This document shows positions 25,634-33,762 of a stretch of 64,000 nucleotides of DNA, piece after piece; the stretch's first letter is position 1, and each line of letters starts with the position of its first letter. Both the position numbers and the translations under genes were made by a program. The DNA is from Xenophilus sp003671765 (lineage in GTDB: Bacteria; Pseudomonadota; Gammaproteobacteria; Burkholderiales; Burkholderiaceae_C). The stretch covers positions 4,774,001 to 4,838,000 of the forward strand of contig CP166702.1 of the NCBI GenBank assembly GCA_051414805.1, in the 5' to 3' direction. The notes under the pieces were generated by a model. It made no database searches. It saw only the letters and a program-made list of their open reading frames with translations, and was not told the origin of the DNA.

Positions 25634-26983
25634 TCAACGTTTATGCGCCGCCATCCACTCTTCCAGGTAGTGGATGTTGGTGCCGCCGGCCATGAACTTC
25701 GAATCGACCATCAGCTCGCGGTGCAGCGGGATGTTGGTCAGGATGCCCTCGACCACCGTCTCGTTGAGCGCCGTGCGCATGCGCGCCATCGCCTGCTCGC
25801 GCGTGTCGCCGTAGACGATGATCTTGCCGATCATCGAGTCGTAGTTCGGCGGCACGAAGTAGTTGGTGTACGCATGCGAATCCACGCGCACGCCAGGACC
25901 GCCCGGCGAGTGCCACATCGTGATGCGGCCGGGCGAGGGCGTGAACTTGTACGGGTCTTCGGCGTTGATGCGGCACTCGATCGCATGGCCGCGCATCTCG
26001 ATCTGGCGCTGGGTGAAGGGCAGGCGCTCGCCGGCCGCCACCATGATCTGCGTCTTCACGATGTCGATACCGGTGGTGAACTCGGTCACCGGGTGCTCCA
26101 CCTGCACGCGCGTGTTCATCTCGATGAAATAGAACTCGCCGTTTTCGTACAGGAACTCGAAGGTGCCCGCGCCGCGGTAGCCGATCTTCTTGCAGGCTGC
26201 TGCACAGCGCTCGCCGATCTTCTCGATCAGCTTGCGCGGGATGCCGGGCGCCGGCGACTCCTCGATCACCTTCTGGTGGCGCCGCTGCATGGAGCAGTCG
26301 CGCTCGCCCAGGTAGACGGCATTCTTGTGCTTGTCCGCGAGGACCTGGATCTCGATGTGGCGCGGGTTCTGGAGGAACTTCTCCATGTACACGGCCGGAT
26401 TGTTGAAGGCAGCGGCCGCCTCGGCCTTGGTCATCTGGATGGCATTGACCAGTGCGGCTTCGGTGTGCACCACACGCATGCCGCGACCGCCGCCACCGCC
26501 GGCGGCCTTGATGATGACCGGGTAGCCGATGGCCTTGGCGATGCGCTTGTTCGCAGCCGCATCGTCGGACAGCTCGCCGTCGGAGCCGGGCACGCAGGGC
26601 ACGCCGGCCTTGAGCATGGTCTGCTTGGCCGACACCTTGTCGCCCATGATGCGGATCGACTCGGGCGTGGGGCCGATGAACTGGAACCCGCTCTGCTCCA
26701 CCCGCTCGGCGAAGTTGGCGTTCTCGCTCAGGAAGCCGTAGCCGGGATGGATGGCCTCGGCATCGGTCACTTCGGCCGCCGAGATGATGGCCGGCATGTT
26801 CAGGTAGCTCTGCCCCGAAGGCGCCGGTCCGATGCACACGGCCTCGTCGGCCAGCTTCACATACTTGGCTTCGCGGTCGGCCTCGGAATAGACCATCACC
26901 GCCTTGACGCCCAGCTCGGCGCACGCTCGCTGAATGCGCAACGCGATCTCGCCGCGGTTTGCGACCAGGATCTTCTTAAACAT
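25634..26983 (-). CDS. accC: Acetyl-CoA carboxylase, biotin carboxylase subunit AccC
   Basis: A 449-residue ATP-grasp enzyme that carboxylates biotin on AccB, the first half-step of fatty acid synthesis. The glycine-rich ATP loop (AAGGGGGRGMRV), the ERDCSMQRRHQKVIEE segment, the catalytic FIEMNTRVQVEHPVTE and the C-terminal cap are all present, and the length is standard. The ATG is at 26983, seven bases after the accB stop; the TTG just before it is not needed. It forms the accB-accC operon. Confidence 0.97.
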   Translation of the reverse strand: MFKKILVANRGEIALRIQRACAELGVKAVMVYSEADREAKYVKLADEAVCIGPAPSGQSYLNMPAIISAAEVTDAEAIHPGYGFLSENANFAERVEQSGFQFIGPTPESIRIMGDKVSAKQTMLKAGVPCVPGSDGELSDDAAANKRIAKAIGYPVIIKAAGGGGGRGMRVVHTEAALVNAIQMTKAEAAAAFNNPAVYMEKFLQNPRHIEIQVLADKHKNAVYLGERDCSMQRRHQKVIEESPAPGIPRKLIEKIGERCAAACKKIGYRGAGTFEFLYENGEFYFIEMNTRVQVEHPVTEFTTGIDIVKTQIMVAAGERLPFTQRQIEMRGHAIECRINAEDPYKFTPSPGRITMWHSPGGPGVRVDSHAYTNYFVPPNYDSMIGKIIVYGDTREQAMARMRTALNETVVEGILTNIPLHRELMVDSKFMAGGTNIHYLEEWMAAHKR

Positions 26984-26990
26984 CAAGAAC

Positions 26991-27452
26991 TCACTCGATG
27001 ACGAACAGCGGCTGGCCGTACTCGACGGCCTGTCCGTTCTCGCCGAGGATCTTGGTCACGGTGCCGGACTTGTCGGCCTCGATCTCGTTGAGGATCTTCA
27101 TCGCCTCGATGATGCAGAGCGTGTCGCCCTCCTTCACCTGGGCGCCGACTTCGACGAAGGCCGGCGCGCCCGGGCTGGCCGAGCGGTAGAAGGTGCCGAC
27201 CATCGGCGACTTGACGACATGACCCGTGGGCTCTGCGGCCGCAGCAGCGGCGGCCGGCGCAGCAGGTGCTGCGGCCGTCGCTGTCGCAGGGGCGGCGGCG
27301 GGCGCGGCGGCCAGGGCCTGCACATACTGCACGGGCGCGGCTTCGCCACCCTTGACGATGCGCACCTTGCCCTCGGCTTCGGTGATCTCGAGTTCGGAAA
27401 TATTGGATTCAGACACCAGGTCGATCAGTGTCTTGAGTTTGCGCAGATCCAT
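26991..27452 (-). CDS. accB: Acetyl-CoA carboxylase, biotin carboxyl carrier protein AccB
   Basis: A 153-residue biotin carrier. An N-terminal domain (MDLRKLKTLIDLVSESN) is joined by an Ala/Pro-rich linker (about residues 48-75) to the biotinyl domain with the protruding-thumb segment SASPGAPAFVEVG. The biotinylated residue is Lys119 in EAMKIL, a slight variant of the usual EAMKM. A strong GGAGG ribosome site lies five bases upstream of the ATG. It is the first gene of accBC; its leader between 27453 and 27554 shows no clear regulatory structure. Confidence 0.97.
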   Translation of the reverse strand: MDLRKLKTLIDLVSESNISELEITEAEGKVRIVKGGEAAPVQYVQALAAAPAAAPATATAAAPAAPAAAAAAAEPTGHVVKSPMVGTFYRSASPGAPAFVEVGAQVKEGDTLCIIEAMKILNEIEADKSGTVTKILGENGQAVEYGQPLFVIE

Positions 27453-27554
27453 GGTCCTCCAGCGCGCCGGCTTTGCCGGTCAATCGGTTTCAACTCACCT
27501 GAAAATCGGCTTATTGCAGCGTTCTAACGCCATCGCCGATAAGAGCGCCGGATT

Positions 27555-28097
27555 CTATCCGTGAACCTGTCCCCGCCGCCAAGCGTCGAGGTCGGCGGGC
27601 TCGAGCTTGCCCATTTTACGTGCAAGCACCACACCCCCCCGGTCGAGCACCAGCGTGAAAGGCAGGCCACCGCTGGTGTTGCCCAGCCGCTTGACCAGGT
27701 CGGTGCCTTGCAGACCCGCCATCCCGTTGGGAAAACTGACCGGGGTCCGCTCGAGGAACTTGCGCACCGCACTGGGTTGGTCGATGGCCAATCCCGCCAC
27801 TTGCCAGCCGTTGGATGCCTGTTCGCGGAAGAAGCGGTCGAGCATGGGCAACTCTTCCACACAGGGCGGGCACCACGTTGCCCAGAAGTTGAGCAGCAGC
27901 GGTTTGCCCTTGAGGCTCGCCAGTTCCAGTTGCCCGCCCTCCGGCCGATCGAATGCCTGGCCCCAGAAAGCAGCATCCAGCGTCTCGCCGCCCGCGTTGC
28001 CCGCCAGTCCATGGCGCCACCAGGCACCTGCCGCACCGGCCGCCGCCGCCGCCACGGCGACACCGCCGAACAGCCAGTTTCGTCGCGAAGAATTCAT
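27555..28097 (-). CDS. TlpA/ResA-like thiol-disulfide oxidoreductase
   Basis: A 180-residue thioredoxin-fold protein. Residues 5-28 form a membrane anchor or uncleaved signal (RRNWLFGGVAVAAAAAGAAG), so the domain faces the periplasm. The active site is W75-CPPC79 and the cis-Pro lies in GGLPFTLVLD. Such proteins reduce apocytochromes or copper-site cysteines. It precedes accB on the same strand. The N-terminal twin-Arg is not followed by a full Tat motif. Confidence 0.9.
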   Translation of the reverse strand: MNSSRRNWLFGGVAVAAAAAGAAGAWWRHGLAGNAGGETLDAAFWGQAFDRPEGGQLELASLKGKPLLLNFWATWCPPCVEELPMLDRFFREQASNGWQVAGLAIDQPSAVRKFLERTPVSFPNGMAGLQGTDLVKRLGNTSGGLPFTLVLDRGGVVLARKMGKLEPADLDAWRRGQVHG

Positions 28098-28104
28098 GGT
28101 CGTC

Positions 28105-28689
28105 TCAACCTGCCAAGAGGCGCCGGACGGCGGCCAGGTCGCCGCGCGGCACCCGGCCCTGCGTGTCCGGACGCAGCGCCCCGCGCAGATCGTCCAGATC
28201 GTAAATCAGCAAATGCACACCCACTTCGGTGCCGAGCGTCCTACTGCGCGCATGCACGCTCAGGGCCTCGACCTGCTCGCCATGGAAGCCCGTGACCATC
28301 CGCGGCTCGTAGTCCACATGGTGGTCGATGAGGGCGATCTCGGCCGATTTCGGGTCGTCGCAGAAGAGCTGGATGAAGATGTCGGACAGCCGCGTCGCCG
28401 TACCGTGCCACACAGCGCCCGCCAGGTACGGCCGGAAGGCGGCCATGTGCTCCATCCATTCGAGCGCCAGCGCCCGCAGCGCCTGCAGTTCGGCCGGCTG
28501 GGTGTCGGCGCAGAACAGCTGGATGTAGTCGCGCACCTCGGCTTCGATCTCGTCGTTGTTCGGCAGCGCGGTGCGCGCAGGCAGCCCGAGATCGCGCACC
28601 GCACGCCGCTTGGCGGCGCCGTACTCCAGCCCTTCCTCGACGATGAGGCGGGCGGCCGCTGCGGCGATTTCGCGCTTGCCGGTGTCCAT
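28105..28689 (-). CDS. Conserved-looking protein of unknown function, divergent from mpl
   Basis: A 194-residue soluble protein that I do not recognise. It is mixed helix and strand with no signal or membrane segment. Notable parts are an Ala-rich N-terminal helix (AAAAARLIVEEGLEYGAAKRRAV), FCADTQPAELQALR, a central GAVWHGTATRLSDIFIQLFCDD that faintly recalls nucleotidyltransferase loops, and IDHHVDYEPRMV. It ends eight bases before the tlpA-like gene and shares a 68-bp divergent intergenic region with mpl, with a facing -10-like hexamer six bases from its own ATG, so a cell-wall link is possible but unproven. Confidence 0.75.
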   Translation of the reverse strand: MDTGKREIAAAAARLIVEEGLEYGAAKRRAVRDLGLPARTALPNNDEIEAEVRDYIQLFCADTQPAELQALRALALEWMEHMAAFRPYLAGAVWHGTATRLSDIFIQLFCDDPKSAEIALIDHHVDYEPRMVTGFHGEQVEALSVHARSRTLGTEVGVHLLIYDLDDLRGALRPDTQGRVPRGDLAAVRRLLAG

Positions 28690-28695
28690 CGGGCG

Positions 28696-28701
28696 ATTGT
28701 G
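28696..28701 (-). promoter_or_regulatory. Candidate leaderless promoter of the unknown gene (-10 CACAAT)
   Basis: CACAAT on the minus strand is followed by CGCCCG and the ATG at 28689. Confidence 0.35.
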
Positions 28702-28745
28702 CCCGCTGTGCAGTTTTCCGCGCCGATGGCCCCGTGGCCCGTCCC

Positions 28746-28751
28746 TAGAAT
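28746..28751 (+). promoter_or_regulatory. Candidate leaderless promoter of mpl (-10 TAGAAT)
   Basis: TAGAAT is followed by CGACCG and the mpl ATG. The start point would fall on the A of ATG, and there is no ribosome site. Confidence 0.45.
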
Positions 28752-28757
28752 CGACCG

Positions 28758-30275
28758 ATGCACATTCACATCCTCGGCATCTGCGGCACCTTCATGGGCG
28801 GTCTGGCCGCCCTGGCGCGCGAGGCCGGGCACCGCGTGACCGGCTGCGACGCCGGCGTCTACCCGCCGATGAGCGACCAGTTGCGCGCGCTCGGCATCGA
28901 ACTGATCGAAGGCTATGACGCCGGCCAGCTGGCGCTGGCGCCCGACATGTACGTGGTCGGCAACGTCGTCTCGCGGGCGCGGCTGGCGGACGGCACGCCG
29001 AAATACCCGTTGATGGAGGCGATCCTCGATGCCGGCGCGCCCTACACCAGCGGCCCGCAGTGGCTGGCCGAGCACGTGCTGCAAGGCCGTCACGTGCTGG
29101 CGGTGGCCGGTACGCACGGCAAGACCACGACCACCTCGATGCTCGCCTGGGTGCTGGAGCAGGCCGGTCTCGCGCCGGGCTTCCTGGTCGGCGGGGTGCC
29201 GCTGGACTTCGGCGTGTCGGCGCGCCTGGGCAGGGGAAACGACCCGAGCGCGCGATCCGCAGGATCGCCCGCCCCGGCTGGGCCGGGGCCCGGCGCGAGC
29301 GCCCCCTCGGGGGGCAGCGAACCACGCGCAGCGGGGAGCGTGGGGGCGCCATTCGTGATCGAAGCGGACGAATACGACACTGCCTTTTTCGACAAGCGCA
29401 GCAAGTTCGTCCACTACCGGCCGCGCACCGCGATCCTGAACAACCTGGAGTTCGACCACGCGGACATCTTCGACGACCTCGCGGCCATCGAGCGGCAGTT
29501 CCACCACCTCGTGCGCACCGTGCCTGCCCGCGGCCGGCTGGTCGTCAATGCGGCCGAGGACAGCCTCACGCGCGTGCTGGCCAAGGGCTGCTGGAGCCCG
29601 GTGGCGAGCTTCGGCGCCGCCGGCAGCGATGCGCAATGGCGGGTCGAGGGTGCCCAGCACGCGTTCGACGTGCTGCGCGACGGCCGCGTGCTGGGCCGCG
29701 TCGAGTGGGCGCTGACCGGCGAGCACAACCAGCTCAACGCGCTGGCTGCCATCGCGGCGGCCGAGCACGTGGGCGTCGCGCCGGCCGACGCGGCGCGTGC
29801 GCTGAGCACCTTCCGCAACGTGCGCCGGCGCATGGAAGTGCGCGGCGAGGTCGTGTCTCCGGAGGGCCCGCCCGTCACCGTCTACGACGATTTCGCGCAC
29901 CACCCGACGGCCATCCGCACCACGCTCGACGGCCTGCGCCGCCGTCTGGATGCCCAGGGCCGGCAGGCCGAGCGCATCCTGGCCGTGTTCGAGCCACGCA
30001 GCAACACCATGAAGCTCGGCACCATGGCGGCCCAGTTGCCCGGCAGCCTCGACGATGCGGAACTGGCCTTCTGCCACACGGCCGGGCTGGACTGGGATGC
30101 CGCTGCCGCCCTCGCACCGATGGGCCAGCGTGCGCGCACCGCCGGCGACATCGACACGCTGGTGGCCCAGGTGATCGCGGCGGTCCAGCCCGGCGACCAC
30201 ATCGTGTGCATGAGCAACGGCGGCTTCGGCGGCGTGCACGACAAGCTGCTCGCCGCCCTGCGGGCCGGCCGCTGA
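28758..30275 (+). CDS. mpl: UDP-MurNAc:L-Ala-gamma-D-Glu-meso-DAP ligase Mpl
   Basis: A 505-residue Mur-ligase-family enzyme that reattaches recycled tripeptide to UDP-MurNAc. N-terminal HILGICGTFMGGLAALA, Walker A AGTHGKTTTTS (about 118-128), IEADEYDTAFFDKRSKF and the C-terminal YDDFAHHPTAI are all present. Between ARLG (about 158) and FVIEADEYD (199) there is an extra segment of about 38 residues, rich in Gly, Pro, Ala and Ser, encoded by DNA of repeat family B; E. coli Mpl has only a few residues there. It lies in a loop position, so activity may survive. It belongs with AmpD in peptidoglycan recycling. Confidence 0.95.
   Translation: MHIHILGICGTFMGGLAALAREAGHRVTGCDAGVYPPMSDQLRALGIELIEGYDAGQLALAPDMYVVGNVVSRARLADGTPKYPLMEAILDAGAPYTSGPQWLAEHVLQGRHVLAVAGTHGKTTTTSMLAWVLEQAGLAPGFLVGGVPLDFGVSARLGRGNDPSARSAGSPAPAGPGPGASAPSGGSEPRAAGSVGAPFVIEADEYDTAFFDKRSKFVHYRPRTAILNNLEFDHADIFDDLAAIERQFHHLVRTVPARGRLVVNAAEDSLTRVLAKGCWSPVASFGAAGSDAQWRVEGAQHAFDVLRDGRVLGRVEWALTGEHNQLNALAAIAAAEHVGVAPADAARALSTFRNVRRRMEVRGEVVSPEGPPVTVYDDFAHHPTAIRTTLDGLRRRLDAQGRQAERILAVFEPRSNTMKLGTMAAQLPGSLDDAELAFCHTAGLDWDAAAALAPMGQRARTAGDIDTLVAQVIAAVQPGDHIVCMSNGGFGGVHDKLLAALRAGR
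29235..29347 (+). repeat. Interspersed repeat family B, copy 3, inside mpl
   Basis: It contains GCGCCCCCTCGGGGGGCAGC and GAGCGTGGGGGC, shared with 50860-50906, plus an extra CCGGCTGGGCCGG palindrome. It is read through in frame by mpl and encodes the extra low-complexity loop. Confidence 0.75.
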
Positions 30276-30285
30276 GGGAGCCGCA

Positions 30286-30786
30286 GTGCGCGCCCGCCAG
30301 CTCATCGACACGCTCGGACTGCAGCCGCATCCGGAAGGCGGCTGGTTCCGCGAGACGTTCCGCTCCGGCGCCCAGGTGGGCTGCAGCGACGGCCGCCCGC
30401 CGCGCGCGGCCCTCACCAGCATCTACTTCCTGCTCGAGGCGGGCCAGCACTCGCGCTGGCACCGCGTGCGCTCCGACGAGCTGTGGGTGCACGTCGAAGG
30501 CGTGCCGCTCACACTGTGGGCCTGCGACGCCGCGCTGCGCACCGCGCCTTCCCATGTGCGCCTGGGGCCGGTCGATGCCCATGGCACGCGGCCGCAGCAT
30601 GTGATCCCCGCCGGCCAATGGCAGGCAGCCGAACCGGTCCCGGCGCATGCGAGCGGCGACTTCAGCCTGGTGGCCTGCGCCGTGGCGCCGGGCTTCGACT
30701 TCGCCGACTTCACGCTCATGGCGCCGGACGGCGACGAGGCGGCCGCTCTGCGCCACCACTGGCCCGAACTGGCCCGCTTCATCTGA
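30286..30786 (+). CDS. DUF985-type cupin protein
   Basis: A 166-residue single-domain cupin starting at GTG, with AGGGAG about six bases upstream. The start LGLQPHPEGGWFRETFRS and the following TSIYFLLEAGQHSRWHRVRSDELWVH are typical of the DUF985 family (yeast YML079w-like), whose metal or ligand is not known. It lies ten bases after mpl on the same strand and is probably co-transcribed. A family A repeat follows it. Confidence 0.88.
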   Translation: MRARQLIDTLGLQPHPEGGWFRETFRSGAQVGCSDGRPPRAALTSIYFLLEAGQHSRWHRVRSDELWVHVEGVPLTLWACDAALRTAPSHVRLGPVDAHGTRPQHVIPAGQWQAAEPVPAHASGDFSLVACAVAPGFDFADFTLMAPDGDEAAALRHHWPELARFI

Positions 30787-30803
30787 CCGGCACGGGCCCG
30801 GCC

Positions 30804-30861
30804 GCTATCGATTTCATAGCTGCTCGCGCCCGCTGGGCGGGGGCTGCAGCCATTTTGGCGC
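30804..30861 (+). repeat. Interspersed repeat family A, copy 4
   Basis: GCTATCGATTTCATAGC, then GCGCCCGCTGGGCGGGGGC and CATTTTGGCG. It fills the convergent gap between the cupin gene and aroG, where its hairpin could end both transcripts. Confidence 0.8.
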
Positions 30862-30866
30862 GAGAC

Positions 30867-31991
30867 TCAGCCGCGGCGCTGCTTGATCGCCTGCGACAGC
30901 GTCTCCAGCAGGCCCACCGAATCGTCCCAGCCCAGGCAGGCGTCGGTGATGCTCTGCCCGTAGGTCAGCGCGTCGATGCGGTCCTTGCCGGGGGTGAACT
31001 TCTGGGCGCCGGCCTGCAGGTGGCTCTCGACCATCACGCCGAAGACGCTGCGGCTGCCGCCGGCGATCTGGCCCGCGATGTCCCTGGCGACGTCGACCTG
31101 CTTCTGGTGCTGCTTGCTGCTGTTGGCATGGCTGCAGTCCACCATCAGCGTGGGCGGCAGCTTGGCGGCCTCCAGGTCGGCGCAGGCCGCCGCCACGCTG
31201 GCCGCGTCGTAGTTGGGCGCCTTGCCGCCGCGCAGGATCACGTGGCAGTCCCGGTTGCCCTTGGTCTGCACGATGGCGACCTGCCCGTTCTTGTGCACCG
31301 ACAGGAAGTGGTGGCCACGTGCGGCCGCCTGGATGGCGTCGGTGGCGATGCGGATGTTGCCGTCGGTGCCGTTCTTGAAGCCGATCGGCGCCGACAGGCC
31401 CGAGGCCAGCTCGCGGTGCACCTGGCTCTCGGTGGTGCGCGCGCCGATGGCGCCCCACGCGATCAGGTCACCGATGTACTGCGGCGAGATCACGTCGAGG
31501 AACTCGCTGCCCGCCGGCAGGCCCAGGCGATTGATGTCGATCAGCAGCTGGCGCGCGATGCGCAGGCCCTCGTCGATGCGGTAGCTCTCGTCGAGGTAGG
31601 GGTCGTTGATCAGGCCCTTCCAGCCCACTGTCGTGCGCGGCTTCTCGAAGTACACGCGCATCACGATCTCCAGCGTGTCGGCGTACTTCTCGCGCTCGGC
31701 TTTCAGGCGCCGCGCGTAGTCCAGCGCGGCGGCCGGGTCGTGGATGGAGCAGGGCCCCATCACCACCAGCAGCCGGTCGTCCTTGCCGGCCATGATGTTG
31801 TGGATGGCGTGGCGGGTCTGGCCGATCAGCCGTTCCACTGGCGTGCCGCCGATGGGGAAGAAGCGGATGAGGTGTTCGGGCGGAGGAAGCACGTTGATGT
31901 CCTTGATGCGCTGGTCGTCGGTCTGGCTGGTCTTCTCGACGGGTTGCGCATACCAGGATTCGCTGGTGCCGGGGGTGGCTTTGGGGCTCAT
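30867..31991 (-). CDS. aroG: 3-deoxy-7-phosphoheptulonate synthase (class I DAHP synthase)
   Basis: A 374-residue type I-alpha DAHP synthase, the first enzyme of the shikimate pathway, joining PEP and erythrose 4-phosphate. Family motifs are VVMGPCSIHDP, MRVYFEKPRTTVGWKGLINDP, IGARTTESQVHRELASGLS, GFKNGTDG and VDCSHANSSK, with the metal-binding Cys, His, Glu and Asp present. Which aromatic amino acid inhibits the enzyme cannot be read safely. It is preceded by an aromatic-rich leader peptide and terminator, so transcription is probably attenuated by charged Phe, Tyr and Trp tRNAs. The ATG is preceded by AGAGGA. Confidence 0.96.
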   Translation of the reverse strand: MSPKATPGTSESWYAQPVEKTSQTDDQRIKDINVLPPPEHLIRFFPIGGTPVERLIGQTRHAIHNIMAGKDDRLLVVMGPCSIHDPAAALDYARRLKAEREKYADTLEIVMRVYFEKPRTTVGWKGLINDPYLDESYRIDEGLRIARQLLIDINRLGLPAGSEFLDVISPQYIGDLIAWGAIGARTTESQVHRELASGLSAPIGFKNGTDGNIRIATDAIQAAARGHHFLSVHKNGQVAIVQTKGNRDCHVILRGGKAPNYDAASVAAACADLEAAKLPPTLMVDCSHANSSKQHQKQVDVARDIAGQIAGGSRSVFGVMVESHLQAGAQKFTPGKDRIDALTYGQSITDACLGWDDSVGLLETLSQAIKQRRG

Positions 31992-32041
31992 GCTCGTTCT
32001 TCCTCTGGGTTGTTGTGGTGGGTGATTTCGGGACGGCCAAG

Positions 32042-32073
32042 AAAAAACCGCCGGGGCTTTCGCACCGGCGGTT
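32042..32073 (-). terminator. Attenuator terminator in the aroG leader
   Basis: On the minus strand AACCGCCGG-type arms (CCGGCGGTT at 32065-32073 and its partner at 32046-32054) form a nine-bp stem with a ten-base loop, followed by six T. It lies between the leader peptide and aroG, about 50 bases before the aroG ATG. Confidence 0.9.
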
Positions 32074-32125
32074 CTCGAGGGGTTCGGCTTGTCTGCTGTT
32101 TACGCGCGCGCCACTCGTCCGCCGG
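32065..32125 (-). promoter_or_regulatory. Antiterminator pairing in the aroG leader
   Basis: CCGGCGGACGAG inside the leader-peptide codons (32114-32125) can pair with CTCGAGAACCGCCGG (32065-32079). That gives seven plus four base pairs around a small internal loop. It uses the 5' arm of the terminator, so the two structures exclude each other. The segment repeats the terminator's 3' arm, as in classical attenuators. Confidence 0.75.
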
Positions 32126-32174
32126 AGTCCGGGAACCAAAAGTAGGCAAAGTAGAAAGCGCGCGAGGCAGGCAT
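32100..32174 (-). CDS. Aromatic-rich leader peptide of the aroG attenuator
   Basis: A 24-codon frame ending in TAA, 108 bases upstream of aroG. It begins MPASRA and continues with Phe7, Tyr8, Phe9, Ala10, Tyr11, Phe12, Trp13, Phe14, then Pro-Asp-Ser-Gly-Gly: seven of eight consecutive codons are aromatic. A ribosome waiting there for charged Phe, Tyr or Trp tRNA would leave the downstream antiterminator segment free and allow aroG transcription. An extended -10 ends eight bases before its ATG, so the RNA would begin at or within a base or two of the start codon, as reported for trpL of Sinorhizobium meliloti. No ribosome site is visible. Confidence 0.85.
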   Translation of the reverse strand: MPASRAFYFAYFWFPDSGGRVARA

Positions 32175-32182
32175 GGGGCGAG

Positions 32183-32191
32183 ACTCTAGCA
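32183..32191 (-). promoter_or_regulatory. Extended -10 promoter of the aroG leader
   Basis: TGC-TAGAGT on the minus strand is an extended -10. The predicted start lies at about 32175-32177, next to the leader-peptide ATG. No good -35 is visible. Confidence 0.55.
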
Positions 32192-32238
32192 CAGGGTTTT
32201 CGAAGCGCATGTCGCCAATTCGCATCAGGCGTCGCGGC

Positions 32239-33699
<1,461 letters not shown>

Positions 33700-33705
33700 G
33701 AAAAG

Positions 33706-33711
33706 ATTATC
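33706..33711 (-). promoter_or_regulatory. Candidate leaderless promoter of tldD (-10 GATAAT)
   Basis: GATAAT on the minus strand is followed by six bases (CTTTTC) and the tldD ATG. It also helps decide the start. Confidence 0.4.
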
Positions 33712-33762
33712 AGCCTCCCGGCTTTTCACTTCGCTGCGCTGTGCTTAATTCGCGCGCCGCCC

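Noticed and set aside
27552..27557. TAGAAT on the minus strand as accB promoter
   Set aside because: It lies at the end of the upstream tlpA-like gene about 100 bases from accB, with no -35 or extended -10; too weak to list.
33700..33729. Alternative tldD start ten codons earlier
   Set aside because: It has no ribosome site, would overlap the GATAAT hexamer, and exceeds the usual family N-terminus.
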